Source: [Flexibacter] sp. ATCC 35208 | GTDB taxonomy: Bacteria > Bacteroidota > Bacteroidia > Chitinophagales > Chitinophagaceae | NCBI RefSeq assembly: GCF_001975825.1 | Contig: NZ_MTKN01000034.1 | Coordinates: 22,261-86,260 of the forward strand | Reading direction: 5' to 3' | DNA: 64,000 nt | Shown: positions 55,519-63,917 of the stretch, in pieces | Layout: the number at the start of each line of letters is the position of its first letter | How positions within the stretch are numbered: position 1 is the first letter of the stretch | Notes under the pieces: model-generated | Told to the model about the DNA's origin: nothing | Database searches by the model: none | Seen by the model: only the letters and a program-made list of their open reading frames with translations | Translations under genes and position numbers: made by a program

Positions 55519-56163
55519 ATGAAGAAAAGTTTAATGATTATTAGCACGGCTATGCTGTTATCCCTCTTTTGTTATGCCCAGAATGACTGGAAACTAAAAG
55601 ACAATAAGGACGGGATTAAGATCTACACGAAGACAGTCGAAAACTCCAACTTAAAAGCCATCCGGGTTAAAGTTGCAGTAGAAGCTACCCTTAGTCAATT
55701 AGTATCCATCATTCTCGATATTTCATCGGCAAAAGATTGGGTGTACAGTACAAAATCAGCCTCCTTACTTAAACAGGTAAGTCCCGCTGAACTATTTTAC
55801 TACTCTGAAGTAGCATTGCCATGGCCGATTACGAATCGTGATTTTGTAGCGCACCTGATTGCTACGCAGGATGCGAAGACAAGAGTGGTGACCATCGATG
55901 GCCCTGTGGTGCACAATTATGTGCCTGAGAAAAAAGATATTATAAGAGTTAGTAATTCCTATGGGAAGTGGGTACTAACCCCGCTTCAGAATAATATGGT
56001 GTATATTGACTATACACTGGAAACCGACCCCGGAGGTTCTATTCCTGTCTGGTTGGTAAATCTCTTCGCTACCAAAGGGCCAATGGAAACTTTCAAAAAG
56101 CTGAAAGTGCAGTTGGCGAAACCTTCTTACCGGAATATTCATTTGTCCTTTATTAGGGAGTAG
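55519..56163 (+). CDS. Exported START-domain protein
   Basis: A 214-residue protein starting MKKSLMIISTAMLLSLFCYAQ, a signal peptide ending near residue 21; an in-frame upstream start at 55468 lacks one. The mature part is a START/SRPBCC-like fold (WKLKDNKDGIKIYTKTVEN; LSQLVSIILDISSAKDWVYS; YYSEVALPWPITNRDFVAH; LETDPGGSIPVWLVNLF). Such domains bind lipids or other hydrophobic ligands, here in the periplasm. It is preceded by about 270 bases that hold the 44-bp repeats. Confidence 0.85.
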   Translation: MKKSLMIISTAMLLSLFCYAQNDWKLKDNKDGIKIYTKTVENSNLKAIRVKVAVEATLSQLVSIILDISSAKDWVYSTKSASLLKQVSPAELFYYSEVALPWPITNRDFVAHLIATQDAKTRVVTIDGPVVHNYVPEKKDIIRVSNSYGKWVLTPLQNNMVYIDYTLETDPGGSIPVWLVNLFATKGPMETFKKLKVQLAKPSYRNIHLSFIRE

Positions 56164-56202
56164 GAAGGGGATAGGCTCATTATTAAAGAATAAGAGAGGC
56201 AT

Positions 56203-56397
56203 AAGTCCACCCTGATAAGGGTGCGTCTTCGTCCTTGTCATCATTCTAACATATTTCCCCAAGGTCCTCAAAAGAGGATAAATCCACCTCAAGTCCACCT
56301 TGATAAGGGTGCGTCTTCGTCCTTGCCATCATTCTAACATATCGTCCAGAGGTCATCAAAAGAGGATAAATCCACCCTGATAAGGGTGCGTCTTCGG
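56203..56397. repeat. Three spaced copies of a hairpin-bearing ~26-base motif
   Basis: Copies start at 56203, 56291 and 56368. Each has TCCACCYTGATAAGGGTGCG followed by TCTTCG, and copies 1 and 2 extend over about 75 bases including CATCATTCTAACATAT and AAAAGAGGATAAATCC. The core CACCCTGATAAGGGTG folds into a 6-bp stem with GATA loop. Copy 2 has a C-to-T change that still allows a U-G pair in plus-strand RNA. No gene is credible here. Confidence 0.7.
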
Positions 56398-56426
56398 TAT
56401 AACTATACTGCCAACCTATCACCAAT

Positions 56427-56485
56427 AGGTCACCAAAAGGGCACCTCAATATCCCCGGGATATTGAGGTGCCCTTTTGATGACCT
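56427..56485. terminator. Long inverted repeat before the DUF1080/dehydrogenase operon
   Basis: Arms of 28-29 bases, with AAAAGGGCACCTCAATATCCC pairing to its complement and one mismatch farther out. The inner stem is 23 base pairs without mismatch. It has a T-run in the 3' arm and could terminate transcription in either direction; the START-domain gene ends 260 bases upstream. Confidence 0.6.
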
Positions 56486-56653
56486 TATAGTACCCTTTTA
56501 GCACTAAAGCTTCACTATAGCCAGACTATCCTCCGCCTATCCCTAACCACTTGTACTTCCCAATTTCAATTTCTATATTGCATAATCGTCAAAAGGTCTC
56601 AACGCTAAAATTTCATATTCTTTATTCTTTTGGCGCAATTTTATCGTAACGTT

Positions 56654-58108
56654 ATGGTACTTAGATCGAAAAATCATGCTAGCCGGTCTTTGATAGGCTT
56701 CCTTTGCCTTTTGGGTATGGGAACAGCTTTGGTCAATCCAGCATTCGCGCAATCCGGCAGTCTGCCACTACAGGACTTATCCTCTTTTCATGACCCAGGT
56801 CCAAGCTGGAGCATCGTCAGTGACGCTGCCGCCGCTTTAGACAAACCTCATGAACTGAGCTTTTCCCCAGGTACCGGTGTGCTCCTGAACCTCCCGGACA
56901 AAAAGCACCCGGGCCAGGACCTCTTTTCCAACGCCGAATACGGAGATATAGACCTGGAACTGGACTATATGATGGCTCCCGGCTCCAATTCAGGTGTATA
57001 TCTCGAAGGGAGGTACGAGATCCAGCTCCTTGATAGCTGGAGCAAAACCAACCCTACTGCCGGCGATAACGGCGGTATTTATGAGCGCTGGGAAGACAGC
57101 CGTCCCTCGGGACTACAAGGTTACGAAGGCCATGCACCCCGCTACAATGTAAGCCGTGCGCCAGGCCTCTGGCAACACCTGAAAGTTTCCTTCCAGGCGC
57201 CCCGCTTTGATGCCAATGGCAAAAAGATCTCCAATGCCCGTATGCTCCTCATTACCCTGAATGGCGCTGTGATTCATGAAGATGTAGAACTCCTCGGTGC
57301 TACCCGTGGAGCCATGGAAGGGGGGGCGGAAAGCGCTACCGGTCCACTTCGCCTGCAGGGTGATCATGGTGCCGTTGCTTTCAGGAACATCAGCATCAAA
57401 AAAAGAGATGCAGCCAATGAACCACAGGTGGCCAACAACCGTCGTGACAATGTAGATCCTATCTACGTAGACGCCCCTGTAAACACTGTTCTTCGCAGCT
57501 TTATGGACGTACCTAACCTCCGCATTGTACATGCTGTAAACGTAGGTAGCCCTGAACAGGTACACTACACTTACGATATGGATAGAGGCCTGCTGGCACA
57601 GGTATGGAGAGGTGGTTTCCTCGACGCTACCCCTATGTGGCATGACAGAGGCAATGGTACTTCCCGCCCACGTGGCACTGTGCAGACTTTAGGCACACCT
57701 TCCTTTACCCTCGCCAAACTCGCCAACGCGCAGGCGGCCTGGCTGACGGATACTACCGGCACCGGTTATCGCCCAAAAGGTTATGTGCTTGATGACAAAG
57801 ACCGCCCAACGTTCAAATACCTGATCTATGGCACTGCTGTAACCGATGAAGTGCGTGTGCTCTCCGAAGGTCATGGTGTACATCGCGAAATAACCGTCGC
57901 AAATCCTGTAGATGGATTGTATGCAAAGATTGTAGCAGGTAGCAAAATAGAACCTGTTTCAAAAGATCTGTACATCGTAGATGGCAAAGCTTATTACCTG
58001 CAACTGGAAGATACCGGCAATGAAAAGCCGATTATCCGTGATGCAGCCGAAGGAAAGGAAATGATCATTCCTATCCACGGTAAACTGAGCTATGCCATTC
58101 TTTTCTAA
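56654..58108 (+). CDS. Exported DUF1080 protein with C-terminal extension
   Basis: A 484-residue protein starting at ATG 56654 (TTG 56630 is in frame). The signal peptide is MVLRSKNHASRSLIGFLCLL then GMGTALVNPAFAQ. The first half is a DUF1080 concanavalin-like domain (LDYMMAPGSNSGVYLEGRYE; QLLDSWSKTNP; LWQHLKVSFQAPRF). The second half (YVDAPVNTVLRSFMDVPN; LAQVWRGGFLDATPMW) is not assigned by me; it appears in some proteins paired with PQQ-like dehydrogenases. It precedes the cytochrome-bearing protein gene by 28 bases, so they likely act together in oxidative sugar breakdown. Confidence 0.82.
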   Translation: MVLRSKNHASRSLIGFLCLLGMGTALVNPAFAQSGSLPLQDLSSFHDPGPSWSIVSDAAAALDKPHELSFSPGTGVLLNLPDKKHPGQDLFSNAEYGDIDLELDYMMAPGSNSGVYLEGRYEIQLLDSWSKTNPTAGDNGGIYERWEDSRPSGLQGYEGHAPRYNVSRAPGLWQHLKVSFQAPRFDANGKKISNARMLLITLNGAVIHEDVELLGATRGAMEGGAESATGPLRLQGDHGAVAFRNISIKKRDAANEPQVANNRRDNVDPIYVDAPVNTVLRSFMDVPNLRIVHAVNVGSPEQVHYTYDMDRGLLAQVWRGGFLDATPMWHDRGNGTSRPRGTVQTLGTPSFTLAKLANAQAAWLTDTTGTGYRPKGYVLDDKDRPTFKYLIYGTAVTDEVRVLSEGHGVHREITVANPVDGLYAKIVAGSKIEPVSKDLYIVDGKAYYLQLEDTGNEKPIIRDAAEGKEMIIPIHGKLSYAILF

Positions 58109-58136
58109 TCGTTCCTTAATCTTTTGAATCCTGCAC

Positions 58137-60173
58137 ATGAAAAACATATTAAAAAAGGCGGTGCTTTGCGGCATGATGCTGGCCGTAATTTCGATGGTCA
58201 CAAAGGCACAGGAAACGCCGAAAGAAGAAGACTATTTTAAGATCTTAAAAATGAAAGCCCCCGAAGGGATCCTGCTCGAAGTAGGCGGGCTTTGTGTTTT
58301 GCCAAATGGCGACCTGGGTGTATCGACCCGCAGAGGTGATATTTGGGTGGTACATGGTCCTGATAGCCGTAATCCTTACTGGACAAAATTTGCCAGTGGA
58401 CTGCACGAGATCCTGGGCCTCGTATACAAAGACGGTGCGTTGTACTGCGCACAGCGCGGGGAACTCACAAAACTGATGGATACCAATATGGACGGAAAGG
58501 CAGATGTATACGAAACTGTATATGCATGGCCGCTTTCCGGTCATTATCACGAATATAGCTTTGGTCCTAAATTAGCGCCTGACGGATCTTTCTTTGTATC
58601 CGGCAACGTTGCTTTTGGAGATGAAGAATGGTGGAGAGGGGAGAGCCGTGTTCCATGGAGAGGCTGGATGATGCACATTTTTGAAGATGGACATATGGAG
58701 CCTTATGCTACTGGTTTCCGCTCTCCCTGCGGATTGGGTATGATCAATGGGGAATTGTTTTACTCTGAGAACCAGGGTGACTGGGTAGGTTCAGGTGGTG
58801 TATGGCAGGTGAAGAAAGGTGCTTTTATCGGCCACCCTGCAGGTTTACGCTGGTCACAGGAACCCAATTCTCCTGTGAAGGTTACAGAGAAACAATTCTT
58901 TTCACTGGTAGATGGCCGTCGTACGAAAAATGCAGAAGGTCGTTATATCAAACCAGAAAATGTGGTGAATGAAAAGTTCGTGACATTGATGGATGTAAAG
59001 AAAGAAATTCCTGATCTACAATTGCCAGCGGTGATCCTGCCACATGGTATACAGGGTATTTCCAACTCTGAGATTGTACAGATCCCTGAAGGTAGCTTTG
59101 GACCATTTGCAGGTCAGTTGCTGGTAGGTGATCAGGGACAGAGTAAGATCATGCGTGTGGTGATGGAGAAAGTAGATGGTGAATATCAGGGGGTGTCTTT
59201 TGACTTCCGTCAGGGATTTCAGTCTGGTGTATTGAGAATGGCGTGGGCTAAAGATGGCAATACTTTGTTTGTAGGTGAAACCAACCGTGGTTGGGGTTCT
59301 GCCGGTGAGGCGAATGAAGGTTTGCAAAGACTGGTGTGGAATGAAAAGATGCCGTTTGAAATGAAAACGATCAAGGCTATGCCGGATGGTTTTGAGATTG
59401 AATTCACGTTGCCGGTAGATAAAAAATCTGCGGAAGATGTAGCGTCTTATCATGTAGAGAACTTCACGTATAAGTATCATGCGGTGTATGGTAGTCCTAT
59501 GGTGAATATTGGTCAGTGTCCTGTAAAAGGCGTGAAGGTGTCAGAAGATGGATTGAAAGCAAGGATTATTGTGGATAGTCTGCGACTGGATTATGTACAT
59601 AATATCGTGCTGGATGGTGTGAGAGAGAAGGAACATTTTTATTCACTGATTCACAATAATGGGTATTATACATTGCATCATATTCCACAGGGGGCTAAGT
59701 TGGCAATGAGTCAGGTGAGTACTTACAATTCAGAGAAGGTGAAAAAGGCGGCTGGTACATCTGCAAAGGCTGGTGGTTCATCGGCAACTACTAAAGGTAC
59801 TACCGCAACTACTGGAACTGGCGGAAAAGCCGGCGCTGGTGGAGTAGCTGCCACTGGAACAGCCGGAACTGGAAATGCCACTAATGCCGGAAATGCTGCA
59901 ACTGCTGCGAAGAAAGCCCCTTCATTTGAAGAAGTAAAACCTTTGCTCGCCAAATACACTTGTCTTGCCTGTCACAATCCTGACAAGCGCCAGGTAGGTC
60001 CGGCATATAAAGAAATTGCAAAGAGAAAATACACGAGTGATCAGATCTTAAAACTGATTGCGAATCCAAAGCCACAGAACTGGCCGGAGTATGCGACAGA
60101 AATGCCGCCGATGCCGCAGGTGCCGAAGGTAGATGCGCTGAAGATAGCGGCGTGGATTAATTCGTTGAAATAA
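58137..60173 (+). CDS. PQQ-type sugar-dehydrogenase-like protein fused to cytochrome c
   Basis: A 678-residue exported protein (MKNILKKAVLCGMMLAVISM, signal cleaved near TKAQ). Residues about 35-480 form a beta-propeller resembling PQQ-dependent sugar dehydrogenases (GGLCVLPNGDLGVSTRRGDI; TKLMDTNMDGKADVYETV; FRSPCGLGMINGELFYSENQ). An Ala/Gly/Thr-rich linker of about 55 residues (540-598) leads to a cytochrome c domain with heme motif CLACH at 609-613 and Met in ATEMPPMPQV. It would pass electrons from sugar oxidation to the respiratory chain. The upstream gene is co-transcribed. A strong terminator follows. Confidence 0.88.
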   Translation: MKNILKKAVLCGMMLAVISMVTKAQETPKEEDYFKILKMKAPEGILLEVGGLCVLPNGDLGVSTRRGDIWVVHGPDSRNPYWTKFASGLHEILGLVYKDGALYCAQRGELTKLMDTNMDGKADVYETVYAWPLSGHYHEYSFGPKLAPDGSFFVSGNVAFGDEEWWRGESRVPWRGWMMHIFEDGHMEPYATGFRSPCGLGMINGELFYSENQGDWVGSGGVWQVKKGAFIGHPAGLRWSQEPNSPVKVTEKQFFSLVDGRRTKNAEGRYIKPENVVNEKFVTLMDVKKEIPDLQLPAVILPHGIQGISNSEIVQIPEGSFGPFAGQLLVGDQGQSKIMRVVMEKVDGEYQGVSFDFRQGFQSGVLRMAWAKDGNTLFVGETNRGWGSAGEANEGLQRLVWNEKMPFEMKTIKAMPDGFEIEFTLPVDKKSAEDVASYHVENFTYKYHAVYGSPMVNIGQCPVKGVKVSEDGLKARIIVDSLRLDYVHNIVLDGVREKEHFYSLIHNNGYYTLHHIPQGAKLAMSQVSTYNSEKVKKAAGTSAKAGGSSATTKGTTATTGTGGKAGAGGVAATGTAGTGNATNAGNAATAAKKAPSFEEVKPLLAKYTCLACHNPDKRQVGPAYKEIAKRKYTSDQILKLIANPKPQNWPEYATEMPPMPQVPKVDALKIAAWINSLK

Positions 60174-60225
60174 TTTCGAAGCGTAAGGTCTGCACTGCTT
60201 TTAAACCAGCTGCAGGCTTTGCCCT

Positions 60226-60269
60226 CAAGTAAAAAAGCTTTTGCCGTAAGGCAAAAGCTTTTTTACTTG
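60226..60269. terminator. 20-bp perfect bidirectional terminator
   Basis: CAAGTAAAAAAGCTTTTGCC pairs with GGCAAAAGCTTTTTTACTTG, loop GTAA. It lies between the cytochrome-bearing gene and the convergent dcd gene. Confidence 0.9.
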
Positions 60270-60284
60270 ATATTTAAAATAAGT

Positions 60285-60821
60285 TTAGAACTGATTCTTC
60301 CACATCATACTCTCCACCGGTTTTACAGTACGCCCGTTATACTTTGCATTCCCCTTCTTATTATAGAAAGTCTCCACATCCCCTTCCACTACAAAATAAA
60401 TCAACTGCCCGATCGGCATTCCCGCATATATCTTCACGGGCTGTGCACAGCTTATTTCCAGCGTCCATGTATTACAAAAACCTACATCACCTTTACCTGC
60501 CGTAGCATGAATATCGATACCCAAACGTCCTGTACTTGACTTGCCTTCCAGAAAAGGCACATGTGCATGTGTTTCAGTATACTCCTCTGTCACGCCCAGG
60601 TACAGTGTACCCGGCTGTAGCACGAAGCCATCCGGTCCTATTTCAAAATGTTCAATTTCGTTGTGCAAGCGGGCATCCAGTACACGGTCTTTATATGTAG
60701 CCAGATACTTGCCCAGATGTACGTCGTAAGAGTTGGTGCCGAGATACTTCCGGTCGTAAGGTGAAATGACGATAGTGCCTTTCTCAATTTCCTCCAATAT
60801 CCTTTTGTCTGACAGGATCAT
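60285..60821 (-). CDS. dcd: dCTP deaminase
   Basis: A 178-residue enzyme starting MILSDKRILEEIEKGTIVIS; an in-frame ATG 54 bases upstream (60875) would add 18 residues without family similarity. Motifs are LGTNSYDVHLG, EGKSSTGRLGIDIHATAGKG, and CNTWTLEISC, the dCTP deaminase/dUTPase fold with catalytic Glu in TLEI. It deaminates dCTP to dUTP for thymidylate synthesis. Divergent from the phosphopantetheinyl transferase gene. Confidence 0.95.
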   Translation of the reverse strand: MILSDKRILEEIEKGTIVISPYDRKYLGTNSYDVHLGKYLATYKDRVLDARLHNEIEHFEIGPDGFVLQPGTLYLGVTEEYTETHAHVPFLEGKSSTGRLGIDIHATAGKGDVGFCNTWTLEISCAQPVKIYAGMPIGQLIYFVVEGDVETFYNKKGNAKYNGRTVKPVESMMWKNQF

Positions 60822-60868
60822 AGATCGGGTAAGTTGTTTTTGGTTATTATGTATTAATTTGGCAAGAT

Positions 60869-61483
60869 ATGCCATTAATACGTACGATACAAATATCTCC
60901 CGGCAGCCGGCTGGGGGTTTGGCAGATCGGAGAGGACGAAACCTTCTTCAGGAAAAGGGTGAACATATCCCCGGCCATACATCATCCGCACAAACGCCTG
61001 CAGCATTTTGCCGGTCGTTACCTGTTGACGGAGTTATTTCCAGGCTTTCCTTTGGATAGTATCCAGATCACGGAAAGCAAAAAACCTATATTAATGTGTA
61101 ATAGTTTACACTTTTCTATCTCTCATTGTGGCGATTTTGTAGCCGCCATTGTAAGCCAGGAAGGTGCGGTAGGTGTAGATATTGAGAGAATGAACGATAA
61201 AATCGAGAAAGTCTCCCATAAGTTCCTGTCACCCAGGGAGCGGGAATTTATCGATCCGGCCGATGCTCTTGCTCACAAGACCATTTGTTGGAGTGCCAAG
61301 GAGGCGGTCTTCAAGTGGTATGGCCTGGGAAAGGTTGATTTTAAGGAAAATATGCAGTTAGAGCCATTCCCATATCAATTATATGGGTTTATGCACTGTA
61401 ATTTTAACAAAGCAGATAAAAAAGCCAGACTATCTTTGCAATACATAATTGCGGACGGCCTGTGCCTATCCTGGACCATTTAA
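60869..61483 (+). CDS. 4'-phosphopantetheinyl transferase superfamily protein
   Basis: A 204-residue Sfp/Gsp-type transferase with motifs HFSISHCGDFVAAIVS, VGVDIERM and WSAKEAVFKWYG, where Asp/Glu of VDIE and Glu of WSAKEA bind Mg. It moves phosphopantetheine from CoA to carrier-protein serines. Primary AcpS proteins are much shorter. It is the only such gene in the window and could activate the five T domains of the NRPS cluster 35 kb away. Whether the genome holds others cannot be seen. Confidence 0.9.
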   Translation: MPLIRTIQISPGSRLGVWQIGEDETFFRKRVNISPAIHHPHKRLQHFAGRYLLTELFPGFPLDSIQITESKKPILMCNSLHFSISHCGDFVAAIVSQEGAVGVDIERMNDKIEKVSHKFLSPREREFIDPADALAHKTICWSAKEAVFKWYGLGKVDFKENMQLEPFPYQLYGFMHCNFNKADKKARLSLQYIIADGLCLSWTI

Positions 61484-61510
61484 TCCATTAACTATTTAAA
61501 TATACACTGC

Positions 61511-62020
61511 TTGAAAATCTTTTTATTAGGTTTTATGGGTGCCGGAAAGTCCTATTGGGGTAAACAGCTGGCTGAGCATCTTGAGTTACCATTCTATGAC
61601 CTGGACGATGTAATTGTAGAATCAGAAGAAATGTCCATCAGTGATATCTTTGCGAACAAAGGAGAGGATTATTTCCGTGCAAAGGAAAGTTTCTGGCTGC
61701 GTGAGCTGTCAGAAGGGGAGCATTTCGTGATTTCCTGTGGAGGAGGAGTACCCTGTTTCCAGGATAATATGGATGTAATGAATGACAGAGGTACCACTAT
61801 CTGGTTGAACCCGGAACTGTCCCTGATCGTAGACCGCCTGAAGCGTAAGAAGTCAAAACGCCCGCTGATAGCGGATTTGCCTGATGACGAGATCATGGCA
61901 TTCGTAGAGAAAAAACTGGCCGAAAGGCAGCCTTTCTATCAACAGGCACAAATTACAATAGCTGAATCTGACAACGTAACATTAGATACATTTACCAAAA
62001 GATTGAACGATAATGCATAA
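61511..62020 (+). CDS. aroK: Shikimate kinase
   Basis: A 169-residue P-loop kinase. Walker A is GFMGAGKSYWGK near residues 7-18; the shikimate-binding Asp is in YDLDDVI and Arg in DYFRAKE, with ISCGGGVPC carrying the glycine triplet. It phosphorylates shikimate at O3 in aromatic amino-acid synthesis. TTG 61511 is the start; no ATG precedes Walker A. It overlaps the DUF423 gene by 8 bases and follows the transferase gene by 27 bases. Confidence 0.94.
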   Translation: MKIFLLGFMGAGKSYWGKQLAEHLELPFYDLDDVIVESEEMSISDIFANKGEDYFRAKESFWLRELSEGEHFVISCGGGVPCFQDNMDVMNDRGTTIWLNPELSLIVDRLKRKKSKRPLIADLPDDEIMAFVEKKLAERQPFYQQAQITIAESDNVTLDTFTKRLNDNA

Positions 62021-62435
62021 GGGCTTTTTAATCTGGGCATCCGTATTTGGCATATTAGGCGTAATACTGGGTGCTTTCGGAGCACATAAGTTATATGACC
62101 TGGCTAAGGTTTACGACCTGGCTGATCCTGAAAAACCATTTACGACGCTTTTAGAGAGGGCTTATAAGACAGGGGTGACTTACCAGTTCTACCACGCTTT
62201 GGCTTTAATAGCTGTTGCATTGCTATATGTTCATATTCCAGGTTCCCTTACGCAATGGGCCGGACGCTGCTTCATCACTGGAGTGATCCTGTTTTCGGGT
62301 TCCCTTTATCTGATTACATTTGTGAAATTCGCAAAAATAGATTTTCCTTCAATTATTGGTATTCTGACACCGATCGGTGGAGTATTCTTCATCGCAGGAT
62401 GGGTTTGCCTGTTGCTGGCGGTCGTTAAGAAATAA
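62013..62435 (+). CDS. DUF423 membrane protein
   Basis: A 140-residue protein with four hydrophobic helices. The N-terminal signature FLIWASVFGILGVILGAFGAHKL (split: ILGVILGAFGAHKL) and TGVTYQFYHALALIAVALLY are typical of DUF423/YwdK. It is an inner-membrane protein of unknown function. It overlaps aroK by 8 bases, indicating coupled translation. Confidence 0.9.
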   Translation: MHKGFLIWASVFGILGVILGAFGAHKLYDLAKVYDLADPEKPFTTLLERAYKTGVTYQFYHALALIAVALLYVHIPGSLTQWAGRCFITGVILFSGSLYLITFVKFAKIDFPSIIGILTPIGGVFFIAGWVCLLLAVVKK

Positions 62436-62443
62436 ACGAACTT

Positions 62444-63868
62444 ATGCTTAGATATGTGGTTTTGACCTGCCTGGGTTTATGCCTGGGAGGATTTGTATTT
62501 GCACAATCCGGTCCTGACATTAGCGGGAAATGGTATGGTATTCTGAAAACCCCACAGGGGCAGAAGCAAAGATTAGTACTCACTTTCGACAAAGTAGATG
62601 GTGATTGGGAAGGGCAGATGGTGAATCCGGATGAAGAGGATGCACCAGTGGACATGGATACCATAGCCGCGACCAACGATAGTCTGAAGTTTGCCATTCC
62701 ACGTATCGGTGTGGTATTTATGGGTGCATGGACGAACCGTAATACCTACAATGGTTTCTTCTACCAGGTGAACAACAGGGTGAGCATTTACTTTTCCCGC
62801 AAAGAAGTGAAGGAAGATGATTTGCCGGCGGAGCGTCCGCAGACGCCAAAGCCACCGTTTGCATACGATACTGAGGATATTAAATTTGTCAATAAAATTG
62901 ATAAAGTGCTGCTGGGTGGTACGCTGACAAAACCGGGTAGCAAAGCACAGGAGCCATATAAAGTAATCATACTAATTCCGGGTGCTGGTCATCCGGATAG
63001 GGATAATGAAACTTTTGGCCATCGTCCGTTTGCTGTGCTGGCGGATTATTTTGTAAGAAAAGGGATTGCTACATTACGATTTGATCAGCGTGGTATAGGA
63101 AGTAGTACACGGAATTATGACTCTGCCAGCATCGGTAATTTAGCCAATGATGTGCAGGCAGCCCTTGATTATTTGAGACACAGAAAGGATATTGATTCCG
63201 TTGGAATTGGATTGTTAGGATATGGGGAAGGTGGTGCTGTGGCTGAAATGGTGGCGGCAAATGATAAAATGATCGCTTATCTGATGCTCATGGCTGCGCC
63301 GGGGGTAGATGGGCAAACACAGTATCTGAACAGGATGATGACGACAGCAGCTTCTTATGGTGATTCGAAAGATCGTATCAGAGATTATAAAGGATATTAT
63401 CAGCCTTACCTGAAGGTGTTGGTGAATCAGAAGGATACAATTTCCCGGAAGACGATTGCTTATAACTACTTAGGTTTGGTGTACAACCGTTTTGGAGATA
63501 GTACGAATGTAGCTGGGAAACAGCAGTTTGTACGCGAGGTGTATATGGCAGATACCCGGCCACGGTCGCTGTCATTACTGAAATTTGACCCGGCGCCTTA
63601 CCTGGCAAAGATCAAATGTCCGGTGCTGGCTATAAATGGAGGCAAGGATGTGGAGACAGAAGCCACCAGTAATTTGCAGGGCATCCAGGCAGGGTTGAAG
63701 GCTGGTGGAAATGAGATGCTGACCATGCGGAATTTTGTGGGATTGAATCACCTGTTCCAGCAGTGTAATACGTGTAGGATAGAGGAGTATGGTGCGCTGG
63801 ATGAGACGATTAATCCGATGGTGATGGAGATGATGGCGAAGTGGGTATGGTTGCTGTATGGAGAATAA
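62444..63868 (+). CDS. Exported alpha/beta hydrolase-fold protein lacking the nucleophile serine
   Basis: A 474-residue protein with signal peptide MLRYVVLTCLGLCLGGFVFAQ (cleaved near residue 21). Residues about 25-120 form a beta-rich N-terminal domain; the rest is an alpha/beta hydrolase. The elbow reads GLLGYGEGGAVA where relatives have GHSEGG, so the nucleophile Ser is Gly (codon GGG). The expected Asp (NGGKDVETEA) and His (VGLNHLFQ) remain. It may be inactive or have another role, such as binding. The gene follows DUF423 by 8 bases and is followed by a terminator. Confidence 0.88.
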   Translation: MLRYVVLTCLGLCLGGFVFAQSGPDISGKWYGILKTPQGQKQRLVLTFDKVDGDWEGQMVNPDEEDAPVDMDTIAATNDSLKFAIPRIGVVFMGAWTNRNTYNGFFYQVNNRVSIYFSRKEVKEDDLPAERPQTPKPPFAYDTEDIKFVNKIDKVLLGGTLTKPGSKAQEPYKVIILIPGAGHPDRDNETFGHRPFAVLADYFVRKGIATLRFDQRGIGSSTRNYDSASIGNLANDVQAALDYLRHRKDIDSVGIGLLGYGEGGAVAEMVAANDKMIAYLMLMAAPGVDGQTQYLNRMMTTAASYGDSKDRIRDYKGYYQPYLKVLVNQKDTISRKTIAYNYLGLVYNRFGDSTNVAGKQQFVREVYMADTRPRSLSLLKFDPAPYLAKIKCPVLAINGGKDVETEATSNLQGIQAGLKAGGNEMLTMRNFVGLNHLFQQCNTCRIEEYGALDETINPMVMEMMAKWVWLLYGE

Positions 63869-63887
63869 TGATTGAAAATATTTAAGG

Positions 63888-63917
63888 AAAAGGTTTTGCT
63901 GAAAGGCAAAACCTTTT
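63888..63917 (+). terminator. Terminator after the alpha/beta hydrolase gene
   Basis: AAAAGGTTTTGC pairs with GCAAAACCTTTT, 6-base loop, then a further T. It lies 20 bases after the stop codon. The last 80 bases of the window show no gene. Confidence 0.85.

Noticed and set aside
55221..56397. Possible CRISPR array from the tandem repeats
   Set aside because: Repeats are few, differ in unit between the two sites, lack uniform unique spacers and have no cas genes nearby.
55975..56449. Two minus-strand frames sharing peptide RTKTHPYQGG
   Set aside because: The similarity comes only from the DNA repeats at 56203-56397, and one frame overlaps the START-domain gene; no start signal or conserved domain.
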